DNA from: Strigamia acuminata | Taxonomy: Eukaryota; Arthropoda; Chilopoda; Geophilomorpha; Linotaeniidae | Assembly (NCBI GenBank): GCA_949358305.1 | Contig: OX442317.1 | Coordinates: forward strand, 14,450,491-14,514,490 | Direction of reading: 5' to 3' | DNA: 64,000 nucleotides | Shown here: piece after piece, positions 36,675-46,129 of the stretch | Layout of the letters: each line of letters starts with the position of its first letter | Numbering within the stretch: the stretch's first letter is position 1 | Notes under the pieces: generated by a model | Told to the model about the DNA's origin: nothing | What the model saw: the letters and a program-made list of their open reading frames with translations, nothing else | The model's database searches: none | Made by a program: the position numbers and the translations under genes

Positions 36675-38223
36675 TGTTGCTAATCAGCATGGCAGTGTGT
36701 TAAGGATTATGGCTCAGCAGCCATCTTGTTTGATGTATAGTGGTAACTGATGGTAAAATATGTGGTTTCTTCTACCTTGCATGAATTCCCTGAATTTCCA
36801 TGTTGAAAGATCATTCTTTCCTTGTCTGGATTGCTGGGAAGTTGTTGATCAGTAGTAGTTTATCTAGTTGGCCCAGGAACCCAGCTGGGTGGGGAAAAGA
36901 GTGTTTTTTCCTACTCTTCCATTAGGCCTAAGGCAAGAACACTAAGAGAGAGGAAAAGAACAACTTCTTTATATAACTTCTTTGAAAGAACTCTGATACA
37001 ATACACACGAGCATGTGCCAACAAAGATCATACACTTTAAACAATCATAGGTCAACCAAACAAGTGTTGGAGCTGACCCTTTAACAATAAGATCATCAAT
37101 AAAAACACTAGAAACCTTTAAGGCTTCTGTACATAAGAAGAGTAACAATGTATGCTGGTCCCAATAGGTTTCCTTATTTGGTTCCAGCTTAAACCTAAAT
37201 ACATTTGATTAATTACTTACAATTCAAGTTAGAGCTTACAAAGAATTACTGATAGTCCTAGAGCAATAAAAACAAGGTACATAGTAGATAGAATACATTG
37301 AAATATGATCACTATACATAAATACTGCTTCAGATTTAGCCCTAGAAGCCAACAGCCAATTAGATTGCTTAAAGCTTGAAAACCCTGAGAATTAATATTT
37401 TTCCAACTTTAAACCTAACAGAAAAATTGCTAATGTACATTAATATTCCTTAAATATTAATAGAATAATTAACAAATATTAAAACCCATGATATCTGACT
37501 ATTTTCAGATCTAAACAACCTTCAGTGCAGCATTGAAACCAACATGGCTTCCTCATTGTCAAGGATTGGAGGCAAGCACTGCATTTCAAAGCTAGGAACA
37601 ACTAGGCATGTGATTACAGGTATTTCCATATTAAATTATCTTAATATTAACTAACTAACTCATTCTAAGATGTTGCAGGCAACTGACATTGCCTGTAACA
37701 ATGTACAGATACAAGGATGCACTTTTAGGCTTAAAGGTGCACCCCGCGAAGTTTGCGGCCCTCGTAGCGCCTCAACCGTAGGTCCTAAAATTCTGCTCTA
37801 TAGCCCATTGGAAAGAGCATGAAAAACTCTACAAAATGGTATATTTTACGGATTTTTAGGATAACTTTTTGATATTGAATTTAACACTTTTTCCTTTCAG
37901 GTTAGCAGCTAAGAAATACAAATCAACTCAAATAAAGAAACAAGAAGAGCTCAACTACTATACCAGCCTCAACATATGCAAGATTTGAAGGTAAAAAAAT
38001 ATTATTTAATTTAACTGTATAAATTAAATAACTAGAATAATCTGAACCCATGTCTTTCAGATCTACTGTGAAGAGCTTTTGTGATGGCTCAACCACAACT
38101 TGCATCACTTTGAAGAGCGGTAATTTCAGATGAGTAACTCTTTGATTCCAGTCACTAAGAATTAAATTAAAATAAAATTCCTCCTTTTCAGATTTGCATC
38201 ATTTCCTGTTGCAATTCGCAACA
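36675..38223 (-). repeat. Family C 3' LTR (1549 bp)
   Basis: On the plus strand it starts TGTTGCTAATCAGC and ends TTGCAATTCGCAACA. Read on the element strand it starts with TGTTGCGAATTGCAACA, a perfect 6-bp stem with a 5-nt loop. Confidence 0.93.
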
Positions 38224-38235
38224 GCGCTGCCGGCG
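38224..38235 (-). promoter_or_regulatory. Putative polypurine-tract-like primer site, family C
   Basis: On the minus strand it reads CGCCGGCAGCGC directly before the 3' LTR, matching the tracts at 562-573 and 20751-20762. It is preceded by a T-rich run rather than a purine run. Confidence 0.4.
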
Positions 38236-38273
38236 AAAAAAGAAAAAAGAAATTCACGTCTTCGCTGAATTAA

Positions 38274-41200
38274 TCATTCCATCTCCAAAGCACGGATATG
38301 CTTTACCGAACGAATTAATTCCTTCTGATCACAATCCACAACCTTCACGACTCGAATCAATCCATCTTCTCCCGGGTAGACCTCTGTTATTCTGGCAAGT
38401 GGCCAAAAGTAGGGATTCTTGCCCATTCTCTCAAGCAAAACCACTTGTCCCACTTTTGGGTTCTTGAAGCCTCGATCTCCCTTGGTTTCATGGAAATTTC
38501 TTAACTGTTTAAGGTAGCTGTTCTTCCAATGATTCCAAAACTCAAAGATGTACTGACGTCGTTTCTTCTCCAACTTCCTCAAGTCTTTGCGCTTGATGGC
38601 GGAAAGCGATTTGTTTAGCAGGTACTTTGGCATACCGCCAGTTAAGAAGTTCTCTGGAGATAAGATGTACCCTCCGTCTACCTCGTCGTGGACATAAGAT
38701 AAAGGACGGGAGTTGATGACCGATGCTATTTCCAAACTCAAAGTTTGGAGTGTCTCTAAATCCACTAGTCTTCTTCTTAAGACCTTGCGGAGCTTATCTT
38801 TCACTGCACGCACCATGCGTTCCCAAGCTCCTCCGAACCAGGGAGAGCGCGGTGGAATGAAGTTCCATATAACGTGTTGGTCAGTGAACAAGGTCCGAAT
38901 CTGGTCGTGAGCAAGCAGAGTGCCCCAGGACAGAGTTTCCAGATTTCCTCGTTCGAATGTTTTAGCATTATCGGTGTAGATTCGAGCTGGATATCCGTAC
39001 CGAGCGCAGAACCTCCGAAACGCTAGCAAAAACTTCTCAACGGATAAGTCTTCGGTGACTTCTAGGTGTATTCCCCGTGAAACTAAACACGTGAATAGTA
39101 GAATGTAGACCTTTCTTGAGGTGTCTTGGGTATCTCGCACATAAATGGGTCCCATGTAATCCATTCCTGTTGTGGCAAATGGAGCTGCCGGAGTGGTTCG
39201 ATCCGCTGGAGGATCCCCCGTTAATGGGTCATTATGAGTCAATTTCCCAATCCTGCAGGTCGTGCATTGTCGTATGACTGACTTAACAGTACCTCTTCCT
39301 CTTACGACCCAATATCTATCTCTAACTCTATAGAGAGTCTCGCTTAGGTCTCCGTGTAGTAAATCTTCGTGCGTCTTCCTGATGATAAGGCGTGTCACCC
39401 ACGAGTCAGGATGCAGAAGAATAGGATACTGCTCTTCGTACTGTAACGGTGAATGTCTTAAACGACTTCTTAGGCGTAGAAGCCCATCTTCATCAATGAA
39501 TGGATCGAAATTTTTCAGTGGGGAGCCCTTATCTAAATCTCTTTTTTCTCTTACAGCTTCAAAATCGTCTTCGAAATGTATTTCCTGAGATCGTCGAATG
39601 AGTTCTCTTTCTGCTTTATCCAACTCGTTCCTCACGAGGTATACCCCGCCGAACGAAAGAGTCCTCCAGCGACGAATGTACGCATAGACTCCAATGAGTC
39701 TCTTTAACGAATCGTATTTGGTCACAAATTCTCTAAATCCATCCCTTTGAACGGAAGTAATAATATTTGCTGGTTTGACCTTTTTCTCATCTTCAGGCAT
39801 CTCTACTTCGTTTGAAGATGACGACGGAATGACCTCCGTGCCTTCCCACCAGATACGACATTCCCGGAGTTCCTTTGCTTTTCTCGGGCGAGTCAAAAGG
39901 TCCGCAGGATTCGATGCTGTGGGGACATGAGACCATTGCGACTGTTCTGATTTCTCATTTATTTCTTGAATACGATTAGAAACGTAGGGCTTCCACTGGT
40001 TACGTATCGACTTGATCCAAGCAAGTGTGATCTCGGAGTCGGAGTAATAACGTACTGCGGTGATTGGATATCCGGGTAAGAAATTCTTCGTCACGTACGA
40101 ACACATTCTAACCCCTATGACCGCAGCAGTTAATTCCAACCTTGGTAGTGTTAGTTTGGTCAAGGGCGCTATTCTACATTTACTCAGAAGTAATGTCCGT
40201 TTCCCTTGATCATTCAAAATGTAGATTGCGCATCCATATGCCTTTGGACTTGCGTCGCAAAATACTTCTAGCGTGATATCCCTCTTTGAATAGGTTTCTA
40301 ACCATCTCTTGACTTTTAGCTCTTTCAGCTCTTGGATATCCTTGCACCAATCTTCAACTTCTTGGCGCTCTGTCTCTGAAATCGGTACGTCCCATCCTAT
40401 TGATTGACTACAGATTTCGCGTAATAGTAGTTTCATCCGCAGAACCACTGGAGAAATTAAGCCTAGCGGATCAAACACGGATGCCGCGAGCGACAACATC
40501 TCCCTTCTGGTTCTCGGAGTATTCTCTGCTGAGGGAATATTGAACATCATGACGTCTTCTTGTACGTTCCATAATATTCCTAACATCTTGATGAATTCCA
40601 AGTCTTCAAACTTGTCACTTCTCATGTGGAACCCTTCTTCTTGTAGATTTCTGAAAACCTCTTCACTAGGTGTGACCCACTTTACTAGCGGCATTTGCGC
40701 ATCGTCTAAGATCTTTCGCAATAGCCCGCAGTGTTCTGATGTGTCTTGTGTACCGTCGCCTCCTGAAGTTAAATCGTCCATGTAAATCCCTTGATCTAAC
40801 GCTTCCGCCTCCTTCGGGTAAACGTCAATGAAGAGCTTGGCTTGCTTGCGGATCGCAGCACAGAGTAAGAATGGCGATGAATTAACTCCGAACGGAACGA
40901 CTGTCATACGTAAAATTACTAAGTTCTCCCATAAACTTTCCCACGAGTATGGTTTGGAGAAATAGTCCTTGGCAACCCATAGAAATCTCAGAAAATTTCT
41001 GTATGTCGGGTTGATCGAAACTTGCAAAAAAGCTTGTTTGATGTCGGCTATTGCTGGGATGCAATACAATCTAAACCGAATCATCACTAGAATTATATCC
41101 GGATTCAGGGACGGCCCCGGATACAAACAATCATTGAGTGAATATTGGCCTTTCTTGGAGGAGGAAGCATTGAAGACGACACGGAACTTTGTTGTATCCC

Positions 41201-43703
41201 TGTCTTCTCGTATGATTGGGTGATGTGGAATGTAATAGGTGTCCTTGTCTAGAAACCTCTCTTCTTTAGGAACTTGCTCGGCATGATCCTGTTCAACATA
41301 TTCCCACATCGCTTTATCGTAACGAGCTTTGTAATCTTCATTGTCGTCAATTCTCCTCAAGGTCGAACCCAATTGGTTCAGTGCCAAATTCCAGTTTTGA
41401 TCCAATTGACCAATTTTCTCATTCGTAGGTAATGAGACTTCATACCGTCCATTCGGAAGACGAGTGGCGGTCTTGTCAAATCGATCTCTCACGAAATCGG
41501 ATGTCTTCTCACCAGGGTTTATCCCAATTGAGTCAAGCGTCCATAACTTTTCCAATTCTTTGTACTCAGGAGAAGTATTCCAGTTAGCACTGGTGATCAA
41601 CATGTTAGCGTCAGGAAGCAAACTTTGGTGTCCAATTGCTCCTGAAACGACCCATCCAAATATGGTCTTGATCAGTCCACACTGTTTATTAAGTCTCTTC
41701 CTTCCGTTGATGAACACCTCCCACCAGACATCTACACCGAGCAGGATCTCAATGTCATTCGTCTGTGACGGCAACTCTTCAGCTAACTCCAGTCCCAGGC
41801 CTTTAATCCTTCGGACAGCTTCTGGGTCTACTACTCCTGATACAAACGGAAGACAATCAGTTGTTAATGCTGATACCAGAAGTCCTTTTCTGTCATGTCG
41901 AGATTTCAACTTCAGGTGATGAACATCATGACAAGTTGACTTCGGCGTCTGATCATTGAACCGCTGTGTGGCTACATGAACTTCTCCGTCTTTCTTCAGT
42001 TTCAGCTTCTGCGCAAGACTCTTGACTATAAATGAACGGTGACTCGCTGGGTCTATGATTCCGCGAACTCTATGGAACTTTCCACCTGGGATCTTCAGGT
42101 CCGCAGTAAAGACCATAAGTTGCAGCTGATCGGATGCGACCAACGAGACGCTCACTGTTGCTTCACCTGGTGACTTTTCCTTGCCTGAGTCCACTTTGAC
42201 TAACATCTTTCGGCAGATCGTTGTGTGATGACGTCCACCGCAATGTTGGCAAGAAAACTTCATGCTACAGTCGCGCATTTGATGTCCGGTATGAAGACAG
42301 TTAAAGCATAATTTATCTTTCCTTATAATCTCGAACTTCTTCGCTACATCCATCAACTTCTTGCAACTGCCATTTTGATGCTCGTTGCTATTGCAAAAGG
42401 CGCACTTATGCCTTGGCAATTCCTTTCTAGTCCCTCTTGTCTGTTGAATCGCAACGCATGTTGCCATGGATGACCTCGGACTTTCTTTTGTTGACTCTGT
42501 CTTGTCAACCTTCACCTGCCTCTCTGATCCCAAAGCATCTTCAACGCGTTCCGCGTTTGTTACTTCGTCGGAGATAAAGTCGAGCAGGGTAACTAAATTG
42601 TCAGACTTCGCTCCATGCTTCTCATAGAAACGAACGACGATCTTCTTTGGAAATTTCTTCAAAATCTCCGGTGCTAAGAACATCCCAGATGTCTCCATTG
42701 GAACTTTTAGCTGTGCCAACAGGCGTACAGCTGATGAAATCTGAGTGAGCAAACTCTTCACTGCCTTAACTGGGTGTAACTCCTTCACGGGCTTGGCACT
42801 CTTTACTGACTTAATTAGTGCGACCCGTTGCGTGTCTTCAGCTCCATAACTCCTTGTCAACTCGGCTCTAGCAAGTTCGTATGACCCAGTGGTCAATGGA
42901 AAAGAAGAAATCAAGGCCGATGCTTCTCCAGTACAGCTTGCACGTAAGTATTGCAGCTTCTCGATTTCGGTCAAATCAGGATCATTGTGGACCGCTGTGT
43001 CGAATCCACCCAGGAATGACCTGTATTGAAGCACGTCTCCTCTAAACTTCTCTAACTCAAGTTTAGGCAACTTGGAGTTCTTCCTTCTTGCAACCATGGA
43101 CGAGTTCAACCCTGAGGCGGTCAAGTTGGCTGAAGTGTCAGCAATACTGGTTCCTCCTAATCGAGAAATCGATCGCATTGCGACATCGGCTCTCTTCCGT
43201 AACAAGTCCATCTTGTCTTTCACTTCTTCGGCTCGAGTAACATTGTTCATGTATTGTTTGAGGTCAACCAGCTTCTTCAGTTCGTTGAGACCATTAATCA
43301 TCCGGGTAACTTTTCCTTCTGCAGATGCAGCTATGGCTTCGAGTTCTCCGGCATCACAAATGTCCCTGGACTCATCTAAAAGGTTCTCTAAACCTCCGGT
43401 GTGCGTATCCCATACGGCTTCCTGTAATCGGATCTCATCCTTAGTAGGTCCGGTCAAGTGTCCAGTATGATGTCCAGCAGAAGGTCCAGCCTGAGTTCCG
43501 GTCTGAGGTCCAGTCTGAAGTACAGGTGGAGGTCCAGTCTGCTGTCCAAGTGGAAGTCCAGTCTGAGATCCAGTTAGATGTCCAGTCAAACGTCCAGCTG
43601 ATGTCCTCGGGATAGGAGAGGTCACTCTCGAAGTAGGAGCTGACATCAGTCTTATGTCCTCTTTTGTCTCGGACATCTTCTTAGAGTAACTAATACTATT
43701 CAC
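38274..43703 (-). CDS. gag-pol: BEL/Pao gag-pol polyprotein, intact (family C)
   Basis: A 1809-residue single-frame polyprotein with the same domain order as family B. An N-terminal segment (about residues 35-87) is a run of TG-rich short repeats. It is followed by DUF1759-like Gag, cysteine/histidine knuckles from C434, and a protease with DPAS in place of DPGS. RT has YMDD at 974-977. RNase H has FCDAS and SDSEITLAW. The integrase has a zinc region, MDYMGP, YTDNAKTF and GGAWERMV, then a DUF5641-like C-terminus ending SVKHIRALE. All catalytic residues are present and there is no stop or frameshift. The start is uncertain: the Met at residue 1 (43703) and the Met at residue 10 are both possible. 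The stop lies 50 bp before the 3' LTR. Confidence 0.96.
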   Translation of the reverse strand: MNSISYSKKMSETKEDIRLMSAPTSRVTSPIPRTSAGRLTGHLTGSQTGLPLGQQTGPPPVLQTGPQTGTQAGPSAGHHTGHLTGPTKDEIRLQEAVWDTHTGGLENLLDESRDICDAGELEAIAASAEGKVTRMINGLNELKKLVDLKQYMNNVTRAEEVKDKMDLLRKRADVAMRSISRLGGTSIADTSANLTASGLNSSMVARRKNSKLPKLELEKFRGDVLQYRSFLGGFDTAVHNDPDLTEIEKLQYLRASCTGEASALISSFPLTTGSYELARAELTRSYGAEDTQRVALIKSVKSAKPVKELHPVKAVKSLLTQISSAVRLLAQLKVPMETSGMFLAPEILKKFPKKIVVRFYEKHGAKSDNLVTLLDFISDEVTNAERVEDALGSERQVKVDKTESTKESPRSSMATCVAIQQTRGTRKELPRHKCAFCNSNEHQNGSCKKLMDVAKKFEIIRKDKLCFNCLHTGHQMRDCSMKFSCQHCGGRHHTTICRKMLVKVDSGKEKSPGEATVSVSLVASDQLQLMVFTADLKIPGGKFHRVRGIIDPASHRSFIVKSLAQKLKLKKDGEVHVATQRFNDQTPKSTCHDVHHLKLKSRHDRKGLLVSALTTDCLPFVSGVVDPEAVRRIKGLGLELAEELPSQTNDIEILLGVDVWWEVFINGRKRLNKQCGLIKTIFGWVVSGAIGHQSLLPDANMLITSANWNTSPEYKELEKLWTLDSIGINPGEKTSDFVRDRFDKTATRLPNGRYEVSLPTNEKIGQLDQNWNLALNQLGSTLRRIDDNEDYKARYDKAMWEYVEQDHAEQVPKEERFLDKDTYYIPHHPIIREDRDTTKFRVVFNASSSKKGQYSLNDCLYPGPSLNPDIILVMIRFRLYCIPAIADIKQAFLQVSINPTYRNFLRFLWVAKDYFSKPYSWESLWENLVILRMTVVPFGVNSSPFLLCAAIRKQAKLFIDVYPKEAEALDQGIYMDDLTSGGDGTQDTSEHCGLLRKILDDAQMPLVKWVTPSEEVFRNLQEEGFHMRSDKFEDLEFIKMLGILWNVQEDVMMFNIPSAENTPRTRREMLSLAASVFDPLGLISPVVLRMKLLLREICSQSIGWDVPISETERQEVEDWCKDIQELKELKVKRWLETYSKRDITLEVFCDASPKAYGCAIYILNDQGKRTLLLSKCRIAPLTKLTLPRLELTAAVIGVRMCSYVTKNFLPGYPITAVRYYSDSEITLAWIKSIRNQWKPYVSNRIQEINEKSEQSQWSHVPTASNPADLLTRPRKAKELRECRIWWEGTEVIPSSSSNEVEMPEDEKKVKPANIITSVQRDGFREFVTKYDSLKRLIGVYAYIRRWRTLSFGGVYLVRNELDKAERELIRRSQEIHFEDDFEAVREKRDLDKGSPLKNFDPFIDEDGLLRLRSRLRHSPLQYEEQYPILLHPDSWVTRLIIRKTHEDLLHGDLSETLYRVRDRYWVVRGRGTVKSVIRQCTTCRIGKLTHNDPLTGDPPADRTTPAAPFATTGMDYMGPIYVRDTQDTSRKVYILLFTCLVSRGIHLEVTEDLSVEKFLLAFRRFCARYGYPARIYTDNAKTFERGNLETLSWGTLLAHDQIRTLFTDQHVIWNFIPPRSPWFGGAWERMVRAVKDKLRKVLRRRLVDLETLQTLSLEIASVINSRPLSYVHDEVDGGYILSPENFLTGGMPKYLLNKSLSAIKRKDLRKLEKKRRQYIFEFWNHWKNSYLKQLRNFHETKGDRGFKNPKVGQVVLLERMGKNPYFWPLARITEVYPGEDGLIRVVKVVDCDQKELIRSVKHIRALEME

Positions 43704-44580
43704 TCTCTTAAAGTATATCGCTTCTTATACTAATACTCTTATACTAGTAATTGTGTTAGTATCCAATACCCCTGGGTCACAATGCAGACAAGGAACCCAC
43801 CAAAAGGTATCTTAACTCTATAAACCAATGAGGGACTTAACCCTTAATGGGTATCTTATAGTAAGAGAAGGTGTAAATGCTTCCCTACCTGGGTAGTTCT
43901 GTGAAGCCTCTATTGTTGTCCAGCTGACTGGTCAAGCTTAACTAAGTTGAAGGAATCCCTTGTGTCTCGATCCCTTATGTCTAACCTGTCTCTACTAATC
44001 TCTCAAACTGACAAAAAATATCTATTCTATATTTCTTATAATATAACTGCTTTTCCCCCCATACTAGGTACTAGCAACTAGAATACCACTGAACAATTCA
44101 TGCAAAAGGTACAGAAAAGAAAAATACAATTCAAATTCACAATTGAAAATCTTAAAACTATATCTTCTTCCAGGTTGAAGAATCCCACCAGTAGATTGCG
44201 TTGTGTCTTGCTTGTACAGTTGACCACCACACCAGTTCAGGCTCAAGCAGGCATCCAGCAGCAGGTTGACACTTCAAGACTCTTGTAGAAATCCTCATGG
44301 AAATGCTGCCCTGATGTTTGAAGAACTCAGCTTTCTTTCACTCCTGGCCTCTCAGGTGTACTGCAGTTGACCCTTGAATCCAGTTGAATACTGACTGAAG
44401 TTCTCACAAGATGGCACTGCATGTCACCAGCTCACACTTGTATATACATTAAGCTTAGTATGAAAACTGAATAAACACTAATGCCTTTCTTGTGTGCTGC
44501 TTGCTCCTTGATGTGGAAAATCACTGCATCCCTGTTTCAGTCATCCTGGTTCACAGAAGGCACCAGAAAAACAACTGCTC
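43704..44580 (-). other. Family C leader between 5' LTR and gag-pol
   Basis: 877 bp of untranslated leader. It begins with a 15-nt spacer (44566-44580) before the primer site. No coding frame over about 60 codons is convincing. Confidence 0.65.
44546..44565 (-). promoter_or_regulatory. Primer-binding site, family C
   Basis: On the minus strand TGGTGCCTTCTGTGAACCAG starts 15 nt after the 5' LTR and continues GATG. It shares TGGTGCC and the CCAGGAT core with the other families but has a longer middle. Confidence 0.6.
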
Positions 44581-46129
44581 TGTTGCTAATCAGCATGGCA
44601 GTGTGTTAAGGATTATGGCTCAGCAGCCATCTTGTTTGATGTATAGTGGTAACTGATGGTAAAATATGTGGTTTCTTCTACCTTGCATGAATTCCCTGAA
44701 TTTCCATGTTGAAAGATCATTCTTTCCTTGTCTGGATTGCTGGGAAGTTGTTGATCAGTAGTAGTTTATCTAGTTGGCCCAGGAACCCAGCTGGGTGGGG
44801 AAAAGAGTGTTTTTTCCTACTCTTCCATTAGGCCTAAGGCAAGAACACTAAGAGAGAGGAAAAGAACAACTTCTTTATATAACTTCTTTGAAAGAACTCT
44901 GATACAATACACACGAGCATGTGCCAACAAAGATCATACACTTTAAACAATCATAGGTCAACCAAACAAGTGTTGGAGCTGACCCTTTAACAATAAGATC
45001 ATCAATAAAAACACTAGAAACCTTTAAGGCTTCTGTACATAAGAAGAGTAACAATGTATGCTGGTCCCAATAGGTTTCCTTATTTGGTTCCAGCTTAAAC
45101 CTAAATACATTTGATTAATTACTTACAATTCAAGTTAGAGCTTACAAAGAATTACTGATAGTCCTAGAGCAATAAAAACAAGGTACATAGTAGATAGAAT
45201 ACATTGAAATATGATCACTATACATAAATACTGCTTCAGATTTAGCCCTAGAAGCCAACAGCCAATTAGATTGCTTAAAGCTTGAAAACCCTGAGAATTA
45301 ATATTTTTCCAACTTTAAACCTAACAGAAAAATTGCTAATGTACATTAATATTCCTTAAATATTAATAGAATAATTAACAAATATTAAAACCCATGATAT
45401 CTGACTATTTTCAGATCTAAACAACCTTCAGTGCAGCATTGAAACCAACATGGCTTCCTCATTGTCAAGGATTGGAGGCAAGCACTGCATTTCAAAGCTA
45501 GGAACAACTAGGCATGTGATTACAGGTATTTCCATATTAAATTATCTTAATATTAACTAACTAACTCATTCTAAGATGTTGCAGGCAACTGACATTGCCT
45601 GTAACAATGTACAGATACAAGGATGCACTTTTAGGCTTAAAGGTGCACCCCGCGAAGTTTGCGGCCCTCGTAGCGCCTCAACCGTAGGTCCTAAAATTCT
45701 GCTCTATAGCCCATTGGAAAGAGCATGAAAAACTCTACAAAATGGTATATTTTACGGATTTTTAGGATAACTTTTTGATATTGAATTTAACACTTTTTCC
45801 TTTCAGGTTAGCAGCTAAGAAATACAAATCAACTCAAATAAAGAAACAAGAAGAGCTCAACTACTATACCAGCCTCAACATATGCAAGATTTGAAGGTAA
45901 AAAAATATTATTTAATTTAACTGTATAAATTAAATAACTAGAATAATCTGAACCCATGTCTTTCAGATCTACTGTGAAGAGCTTTTGTGATGGCTCAACC
46001 ACAACTTGCATCACTTTGAAGAGCGGTAATTTCAGATGAGTAACTCTTTGATTCCAGTCACTAAGAATTAAATTAAAATAAAATTCCTCCTTTTCAGATT
46101 TGCATCATTTCCTGTTGCAATTCGCAACA
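44581..46129 (-). repeat. Family C 5' LTR (1549 bp)
   Basis: Second LTR copy, same length as 36675-38223 and apparently identical. It is followed by the TTTG duplication and satellite. Confidence 0.93.

Larger units (their letters stand above)
36675..46129 (-). mobile_element. Complete BEL/Pao LTR retrotransposon, family C, minus strand
   Basis: A 9455-bp element with two 1549-bp LTRs, a primer site, an intact 1809-codon gag-pol and a clean 4-bp TTTG duplication, inserted within a satellite monomer. LTRs have equal length and look identical by eye, so the insertion is recent and postdates amplification of the surrounding higher-order repeat. Confidence 0.95.

Noticed and set aside
37923-38108. 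61-codon minus-strand frame in the family C LTR, repeated at 45829-46014
   Set aside because: Lies in LTR sequence with no motif; duplicated only because the LTRs are.
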